From Gammaproteobacteria bacterium (GTDB lineage: Bacteria > Pseudomonadota > Gammaproteobacteria > Steroidobacterales > Steroidobacteraceae), in contig JADLDF010000536.1 of the NCBI GenBank assembly GCA_020846815.1, forward strand, positions 1 through 5,504: a DNA stretch of 5,504 bases. Reading direction: 5' to 3'. Shown in pieces: positions 1-5,504 of the stretch (its first letter is position 1; each line of letters begins with the position of its first letter). The notes under the pieces were generated by a model. The model was not told the DNA's origin. It did no database searches and saw only the letters and a list, made by a program, of their open reading frames with translations. The translations under genes and the position numbers were made by a program.

Positions 1-25
1 AATCGCGCGCTTTGCGACCCGCCCC

Positions 26-44
26 TCCCGGGCGCGGCCCGGGA
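26..44 (+). promoter_or_regulatory. GC hairpin in the lepA leader, next to the start codon
   Basis: A perfect inverted repeat: TCCCGGG at 26-32 pairs with CCCGGGA at 38-44, giving a 7-bp stem with a 5-nt loop (CGCGG). The 3' arm ends three bases before the lepA ATG at 48, so it covers where a Shine-Dalgarno sequence would be. The only SD-like bases (GGGA, 41-44) lie inside the stem. No T-tract follows, so it is not an intrinsic terminator. That it dampens lepA translation is inference; GC-rich DNA forms such stems by chance fairly often. Nt 1-47 contain no stop codon in any forward frame, so the end of any upstream gene cannot be located here. Confidence 0.4.
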
Positions 45-47
45 CCG

Positions 48-1841
<1,794 letters not shown>

Positions 1842-1845
1842 CCCC

Positions 1846-2925
1846 ATGCTGCAGGCCCTGATCGAGCTCGCGGCCTGGCTCGCGCTGCCGGTGCTGCTCG
1901 TCTGCATCGTCGACGACTGGTTCCTGCGGCCGCGGCGTGCGCCGGCCGCCGGCGGCGAGCCGGCCGACGGCGCGGTCATGAAGGTCCTCTACGGCCTGCT
2001 GCCCCTGCTGATCCTCGCCGCGGTCTATCGCATGCTGACGGCCGAGCGCGCCGACTTCAGCCTGCTGCTGGTGGTCATCACCGCCGTCTCGGGGCTCGTC
2101 TGGGCCATCGACGCTGCGCTGCTGCGGCCGCGCCGCGAGGCCGCGCTGCGCGCCGCCGGAAGAGACCCCGCGGCCTTCGCCGATCCGGGCACGGTCGACT
2201 ACGCGCGCAGTTTCTTCCCCGTGGCCGCGGTGCTGCTGGTGCTGCGCTCGTTCCTGTTCGAGCCGTACCGCATCCCCTCCGACTCGATGATGCCGACGCT
2301 GCTCGACGGCGACTTCATCGTCGTCAACAAGTACGCCTACGGCTTGCGCCTGCCGGTGACCAACCACAAGTTCTGGGCCGTGGGCGAGCCGCGGCGCGGC
2401 GACGTGGTCGTGTTCCGCTATCCGCCCGATCCAAAGGTGAACTACATCAAGCGCGTCGTCGGCCTGCCGGGCGACCTGGTGCAGGTGCGCGGCGACCGGC
2501 TGCTCATCGACGGCGAGCCGGTGCCGTTCCGCGAAATCGGGCGCTACAGCGACGGCTGCTACCTGAACATGCGCCTGGCGGTCGAGAAGCTCGGCGAGCA
2601 CGAGCACCAGGTGCTGCACTGCCTGACCCCGGACGGCATCGTGGTGCCGCCGCTGCCGGGGTGCGATCGCGACATCCCGCAAGCCTACGTCTGCAACGAG
2701 GCGCTCGGCGACGGCCCGGCCGACGCCGGCGACGCCGTGATGAGGGTCCCCGAGGGGCGCTACCTCATGGTCGGCGACAACCGCGACAACAGCCAGGACG
2801 GGCGCTGGTGGGGCTTCGTGGATGAGAACCTGTTGGTCGGCAAGGCGACCCGGATCTGGTTCAATTGGGACCTGCAGAGATCCGGCGGTCCGGCCTGGAG
2901 CCGCATCGGGGACCGGATCCAGTGA
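1846..2925 (+). CDS. lepB: Signal peptidase I with an enlarged four-helix N-terminus
   Basis: This is the inner-membrane serine protease that removes N-terminal signal peptides from exported preproteins, using a Ser/Lys dyad on the periplasmic side. The protein has 359 residues (E. coli LepB has 324). The catalytic serine is Ser147 in RIPSDSMMPTLL (142-153), where Asp146 replaces the Gly of E. coli SGS. The general base is Lys202 in YIKRVVGLPGD (200-210). The conserved GDNRDNSQDGRWWGF box is at 310-324. Hydrophobic segments are near 4-22, 47-62, 71-92 and 121-139, two more than the usual two. The first and third are each followed by RPRR (28-31 and 94-97) and look like a duplicated module. 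An even number of added spans keeps the catalytic domain periplasmic, and both RPRR clusters would be cytoplasmic. Four cysteines (238, 259, 273, 283) lie in the periplasmic insertion before the last box and could form disulfides. ATG 1846 is chosen for its GGAGG site; ATG 1978 is the alternative. It sits 4 nt after lepA. Confidence 0.96.
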   Translation: MLQALIELAAWLALPVLLVCIVDDWFLRPRRAPAAGGEPADGAVMKVLYGLLPLLILAAVYRMLTAERADFSLLLVVITAVSGLVWAIDAALLRPRREAALRAAGRDPAAFADPGTVDYARSFFPVAAVLLVLRSFLFEPYRIPSDSMMPTLLDGDFIVVNKYAYGLRLPVTNHKFWAVGEPRRGDVVVFRYPPDPKVNYIKRVVGLPGDLVQVRGDRLLIDGEPVPFREIGRYSDGCYLNMRLAVEKLGEHEHQVLHCLTPDGIVVPPLPGCDRDIPQAYVCNEALGDGPADAGDAVMRVPEGRYLMVGDNRDNSQDGRWWGFVDENLLVGKATRIWFNWDLQRSGGPAWSRIGDRIQ

Positions 2926-2931
2926 TCACAG

Positions 2932-2952
2932 GCCGGTGCCCGTGGGCCCGGC
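2932..2952 (+). promoter_or_regulatory. Imperfect hairpin between lepB and the DUF4845 gene
   Basis: GCCGG (2932-2936) pairs with CCGGC (2948-2952). After a bulged T at 2937, GCC (2938-2940) pairs with GGC (2945-2947), leaving a 4-nt loop. It starts 7 nt after the lepB stop and ends 3 nt before the GGAGG of the next gene. There is no T-tract, so it is not a standard terminator. A role in transcript processing or 3'-end protection is possible but unproven; chance is a real alternative at this GC content. Confidence 0.25.
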
Positions 2953-2955
2953 AGC

Positions 2956-2960
2956 GGAGG
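2956..2960 (+). promoter_or_regulatory. Shine-Dalgarno sequence for the DUF4845 gene
   Basis: GGAGG lies 5 nt before the ATG at 2966. It fixes that start over the longer open frame reaching back into lepB, whose upstream part is only an out-of-frame reading of lepB codons. Confidence 0.75.
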
Positions 2961-2965
2961 CAGTC

Positions 2966-3331
2966 ATGCGTCATCGTCAACGGGGCATCACCTTCCTGGG
3001 CTGGGTCTTCCTGCTGCTCCCGGTCGCCATCGTCGGCTACGTCGCGATCCGCGCCGTACCGCTCTACCTGAACTACACCAAGGTCGTGCAGGCGTTCGAG
3101 CAGACCCAGAGCGAGTACGCCGCTTCGGAGTCGATCAACGGCCAGATGCTGAAATCGTCGCTCGAGAAGCGCTTCGACGTCGGCTACATCGACAACCCGA
3201 AGATGCAGGACGTCTCGATCCGCAAGACCGGCGAGGGCTGGGTCATGGAAGTCGAGTACGAGGACGTCGTGCCGCTCTTCTACAACATGTCACTGCTGCT
3301 CGAGTTCGAGAAGAGCGTGTCCGTGCCCTGA
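2966..3331 (+). CDS. DUF4845-family small membrane protein, function unknown
   Basis: A 121-residue protein. A short basic N-terminus (MRHRQRG) is followed by one hydrophobic span at about 8-30, then a soluble domain (about 35-121) with a VPLYLNYTKV segment (31-40) right after the membrane. This layout, the length and the position between lepB and rnc match the DUF4845 family of Proteobacteria, for which I know of no established function. By the positive-inside rule the N-terminus is cytoplasmic and the soluble part periplasmic. The RQRGITFLGW start (4-13) resembles a type IV prepilin leader (basic residues, Gly, then a hydrophobic run) but lacks Glu at position +5, so processing by prepilin peptidase is doubtful. 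It has its own GGAGG site after a 40-nt gap, and its TGA shares one base with the rnc ATG, so rnc is probably translated by re-initiating ribosomes. Family assignment is by recall of the pattern, not a search. Confidence 0.83.
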   Translation: MRHRQRGITFLGWVFLLLPVAIVGYVAIRAVPLYLNYTKVVQAFEQTQSEYAASESINGQMLKSSLEKRFDVGYIDNPKMQDVSIRKTGEGWVMEVEYEDVVPLFYNMSLLLEFEKSVSVP

Positions 3332-4059
3332 TGAAACCCGGCTGGCCCCTCGGCTGGCTGCGCGAGCGGCTGGCGTACGAACCGCGCGACCCGGCGCTGT
3401 TCGAGGCGGCGCTGACCCATCGCAGTGCCTCCGGATGCAACAACGAGCGGCTGGAATTCCTCGGTGACGCCGTGCTCAATCTGCTCGCCGCCGACCAGCT
3501 CTTCCGCGCTCATCCGCTTGCCGACGAAGGCGACCTGAGCCGCCTGCGCGCGCGCGTGGTCAGTGCCGAACCGCTCGCCAGCATCGCACAGCAGCTTGCG
3601 CTCGGCGAAGCGCTGCAGCTCGGCTCCGGTGAGCTCAAGACCGGGGGCTTCCGCCGCCAGTCGATCCTCGCCGACGCGCTCGAGGCCGTGATCGGCGCGA
3701 TCTACCTCGACCGCGGGCTCGAGGAGGCGCGTCGCGTCGTCGAGCCGCTGCTCGAACCGCTGCTCGCCGCAGCGCCCGAGCCCGAGGCCCTGAAGGACCC
3801 GAAGACCCGCCTGCAGGAGTGGCTGCAGGCGCGTGCGCTGCCGCTGCCGGCCTATGCGGTCGAGCAGGTCGCGGGCCTGCAGCACGAGCAGCGGTTCCGT
3901 GTGCGTTGCAGCGTCGCGGCTCTCGGTGCCACGAGCCGCGGCGAGGGCTCGAGCCGCCGGCGGGCGGAGCAGGAGGCGGCGCGTCTGCTGCTGGAAGATC
4001 TCGCGACCGGAGCGGCCGGCACGCCCGGCGCGGCATCCTCCGGGATGGCCGGGCCGTGA
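3331..4059 (+). CDS. rnc: Ribonuclease III
   Basis: A 242-residue cytoplasmic, Mg-dependent endonuclease that cleaves double-stranded RNA, including the 30S rRNA precursor, and acts as a homodimer. The N-terminal catalytic domain (about 6-150) has the signature NERLEFLGDAVLN (38-50). Acidic residues matching the E. coli active-site set are Glu39, Glu42, Asp46, Glu66, Asp115 and Glu118, all present. The double-stranded RNA-binding domain spans about 155-224, from DPKTRLQEWLQ to the conserved GSSRRRAEQEAA helix (206-217). The last 18 residues are a Gly/Ala/Ser/Pro-rich tail, probably disordered. E. coli RNase III is 226 residues, so the tail explains most of the extra length. The ATG shares its A with the TGA of the preceding gene and has no good Shine-Dalgarno sequence, which suggests translational coupling. 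The TGA overlaps the era start by 4 nt. There is no room for a separate 5' leader like the one through which E. coli rnc regulates itself. Confidence 0.97.
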   Translation: MKPGWPLGWLRERLAYEPRDPALFEAALTHRSASGCNNERLEFLGDAVLNLLAADQLFRAHPLADEGDLSRLRARVVSAEPLASIAQQLALGEALQLGSGELKTGGFRRQSILADALEAVIGAIYLDRGLEEARRVVEPLLEPLLAAAPEPEALKDPKTRLQEWLQARALPLPAYAVEQVAGLQHEQRFRVRCSVAALGATSRGEGSSRRRAEQEAARLLLEDLATGAAGTPGAASSGMAGP

Positions 4060-4943
4060 GCGCGTTCCGCGCCGGCTTCGCCGCGCTGGTGGGCCGCCCG
4101 AACGTCGGCAAGTCGACGCTGCTGAACGCGCTGGTCGGCGAAAAGCTCTCGATCGTGACACCGCGGCCGCAGACCACGCGCCACCGCATCATCGGTCTCG
4201 CCAACCTGCCCGAGGCGCAGATCGCGTTCGTCGACACGCCCGGGCTGCACGAGGGCGGGCGGCGCGCACTGAACCAGGCGCTGAACCGCACCGCAGCCAG
4301 CGCGCTGAACGACGCCGACCTCGTGCTGCTGGTCGTCGAGGCGCTGCGCTGGGAGCGCGAGGACGAGCTGGCACTGCGCCGTCTGACGGAGAGCGGCCGG
4401 CCGGCCATCGCCGTGGTCAACAAGGTCGACAGGGCGCGGCCCAGGGAGCGGCTGCTGCCCTACATCGCCGAGCTCGCGCAGCGCCATGCGTTCCGCGCCA
4501 TCGTGCCGGTGTCGGCGACCGGGGGCGACAATCTCGATCGCCTCAAGCAGGCGATCGTCGCCGAGCTGCCCGAGTCGCCGCCGTTGTTCGGCCCCGACGA
4601 CCGCACCGACCGCTCGCTGGCGTTCCGCGTCGCGGAGACGATCCGCGAGAAGCTCACGCTGGAGCTCAATCAGGAAGTGCCCTACGGCATCGCGGTCGAT
4701 GTCGAATCGATCGGCGAGGAGGACGGCCAGGTGGTTGTTTCCGCGGTCGTCTGGGTCGACCGCGAGGGCCAGAAGCCGATCGTCATCGGCGCCGGCGGCG
4801 AACGCCTGAAGCGCGTCGGCTCGGCCGCGCGCCGCGAGCTCAACGCCCTGACCGGCCGGCGCTTCCACCTGACGCTCTGGGTCAAGGTGCGCGAAAACTG
4901 GGCCGACAACGCCCAGGCGCTGAAGTCCCTGGGACTCGAATGA
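4056..4943 (+). CDS. era: GTPase Era, 16S rRNA-binding ribosome assembly factor
   Basis: A 295-residue protein (E. coli Era has 301). Era binds near the 3' end of 16S rRNA and assists 30S subunit maturation; it acts in the cytoplasm and at the inner membrane. The GTPase domain shows G1 GRPNVGKS (13-20), the Era-typical TPRPQTTRHR effector region (35-44), G3 DTPG (60-63), G4 NKVD (122-125) and G5 VSA (152-154). A C-terminal KH domain (about 200-280) includes VIGAGGERLKRVG (243-255) and ends with LWVKVRENW (274-282). The KH loop is G-A-G-G, without the Lys/Arg usually found between the glycines. The start is GTG 4056, in a GTGA overlap with the rnc stop. It gives the family N-terminus (MSAFRAGFAALVGRPNVGKS), and the longer open frame upstream is only shifted rnc sequence. 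A weak GGGA (4042-4045) lies 10 nt upstream, so coupling to rnc translation is likely. Era acts after RNase III in rRNA maturation, which fits their pairing. Confidence 0.97.
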   Translation: MSAFRAGFAALVGRPNVGKSTLLNALVGEKLSIVTPRPQTTRHRIIGLANLPEAQIAFVDTPGLHEGGRRALNQALNRTAASALNDADLVLLVVEALRWEREDELALRRLTESGRPAIAVVNKVDRARPRERLLPYIAELAQRHAFRAIVPVSATGGDNLDRLKQAIVAELPESPPLFGPDDRTDRSLAFRVAETIREKLTLELNQEVPYGIAVDVESIGEEDGQVVVSAVVWVDREGQKPIVIGAGGERLKRVGSAARRELNALTGRRFHLTLWVKVRENWADNAQALKSLGLE

Positions 4944-4948
4944 ACGCG

Positions 4949-4982
4949 CCGCCCGCCGTCCGCGCCCCGTCGGGGCGGGTGG
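4949..4982 (+). promoter_or_regulatory. Two mutually exclusive hairpins in the era-recO gap
   Basis: The 43-nt gap can fold in two ways. A short hairpin pairs CGCCCC (4963-4968) with GGGGCG (4972-4977) around a 3-nt loop. A longer one pairs CCGCCCGCC (4949-4957) with GGCGGGTGG (4974-4982), 9 bp including one G-U, around a 16-nt loop. They share 4974-4977 and cannot coexist. The longer form would cover part of the G-rich run (4972-4985) just before the recO ATG. No T-tract follows, so a terminator is unlikely. Regulation of recO initiation is inference only. Confidence 0.3.
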
Positions 4983-4986
4983 GGGC

Positions 4987-5504
4987 ATGAGCCGGTCCGC
5001 GCGGCGCGTGGAGCTCGCACCGGCCTATCTGCTGCACCACCGTCCCTGGCGCGACACCAGCCGCATCCTCGACGTGTTCAGCCGCGACCACGGCCGGCTG
5101 GCGCTGTTCGCACGTGGCGTGCGCGGGCCCAAGTCGAAGCTCGCGCCGTTGCTGCAGCCGTTCCAGCCGCTGCTGCTGTCGTGGAGCGGTCATGGCGACC
5201 CGGGGCAGCTGACCCGCGCCGAGCCCGGCCTCGAAGCCGGGCACGAAGCGCTGACGCCGCTGCCGCCCGCGGCCCTGATGAGCGGCTGGTATCTGAACGA
5301 GCTGCTGCTGAAGCTCACGACGCGGCTCGATCCGCAGCCCGGCCTCTACGCCGCCTATGAAGCGGCGCTCGCGGCGTTGCGCGCCGGCGCGCCGCTGTCG
5401 CCGACGCTGCGCCGCTTCGAGATGCAGCTGCTGGAGCAGCTCGGCTACGGCCTCGATGCGCAGCACGAGGCCCGTTCCGGCCGGCCGGTCGAACCCGGAT
5501 CGTA
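4987..5504 (+). CDS. recO: DNA repair protein RecO (3' end cut off by the window)
   Basis: The first 172 codons, running off the window edge without a stop; E. coli RecO has 242 residues, so about 60-70 are missing. RecO works with RecR (and RecF) to load RecA onto SSB-coated single-stranded DNA and can anneal complementary strands. The N-terminal OB-fold region has LLHHRPWRDTSRILDVFS (15-32) and LQPFQPLLLSWSGHGD (56-71). The helical middle has GWYLNELLLKL (100-110) and LRRFEMQLLEQLGYG (141-155), the position where E. coli RecO reads LRRFELALLGHLGYG. The final visible residues (GRPVEPGS, 165-172) correspond to the segment after this helix. ATG 4987 follows a G-rich run (4981-4985) only one base away, which is unusually close for a Shine-Dalgarno sequence. 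GTG at 5008 is an in-frame alternative nearer the conserved part, with no better site in front. The gene lies 43 nt after era, as in many Proteobacteria. Confidence 0.93.
   Translation, partial: MSRSARRVELAPAYLLHHRPWRDTSRILDVFSRDHGRLALFARGVRGPKSKLAPLLQPFQPLLLSWSGHGDPGQLTRAEPGLEAGHEALTPLPPAALMSGWYLNELLLKLTTRLDPQPGLYAAYEAALAALRAGAPLSPTLRRFEMQLLEQLGYGLDAQHEARSGRPVEPGS

Noticed and set aside
12..47. TTG at 12 as the lepA start.
   Set aside because: It would add a Pro/Gly-rich stretch not seen in LepA, while ATG 48 gives the conserved N-terminus and length.
2822..2965. A longer start for the DUF4845 gene, inside lepB.
   Set aside because: The added residues are out-of-frame lepB, and ATG 2966 has a GGAGG at good spacing and gives the family-like N-terminus.
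4085..4092. GCTGGTGG, the E. coli Chi sequence (also at 2067-2074).
   Set aside because: Both copies lie in Leu/Val codons common in GC-rich genes, and Chi specificity in this organism is unknown.
4963..4977. The era-recO hairpin as an intrinsic terminator.
   Set aside because: A G-rich run, not a T-tract, follows it, and the recO start is 9 nt downstream.
3852..4988. A 378-codon open frame on the - strand opposite rnc and era.
   Set aside because: It spans two confident genes and reads as low-complexity Arg/Ala/Asp sequence; the openness follows from GC-rich codon usage.

Overview
The window is a compact, high-GC (roughly 70% by eye) run of six genes, all on the + strand, in the order lepA - lepB - DUF4845 gene - rnc - era - recO (cut by the window end). 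This order, and the presence of a DUF4845 gene between lepB and rnc, is typical of Gammaproteobacteria such as Pseudomonas and of some Betaproteobacteria. The protein motifs fit a GC-rich gammaproteobacterium, or possibly a betaproteobacterium. I cannot name a genus from the sequence alone.

Layout: nt 1-47 is a short leader containing a strong GC hairpin directly before the lepA start. lepA (48-1841) is followed after 4 nt by lepB (1846-2925). A 40-nt gap with a Shine-Dalgarno sequence leads to the DUF4845 membrane protein (2966-3331). Its stop codon shares one base with the start of rnc (3331-4059), and the rnc stop overlaps the GTG start of era by 4 nt (era 4056-4943). A 43-nt GC-rich gap then leads to recO (4987 to the window end, 3' end missing). 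No intergenic space exceeds 47 nt. I see no promoter-like or terminator-like sequence inside the cluster, so the genes are probably co-transcribed and partly translationally coupled.

Functionally the cluster mixes translation and ribosome biogenesis (LepA/EF4, RNase III, Era), protein export (signal peptidase I), one uncharacterised single-span membrane protein, and recombinational repair (RecO). This is a conserved housekeeping neighbourhood. I found no mobile element, CRISPR, RNA gene or defence system, and nothing that amounts to a new biological system.

The points most worth a second look are: an enlarged LepB N-terminus that appears to come from an internal duplication of a transmembrane-plus-RPRR module; the pilin-like N-terminus of the DUF4845 protein next to signal peptidase; hairpins in each true intergenic gap close to start codons; and an Era KH loop lacking the usual basic residue.
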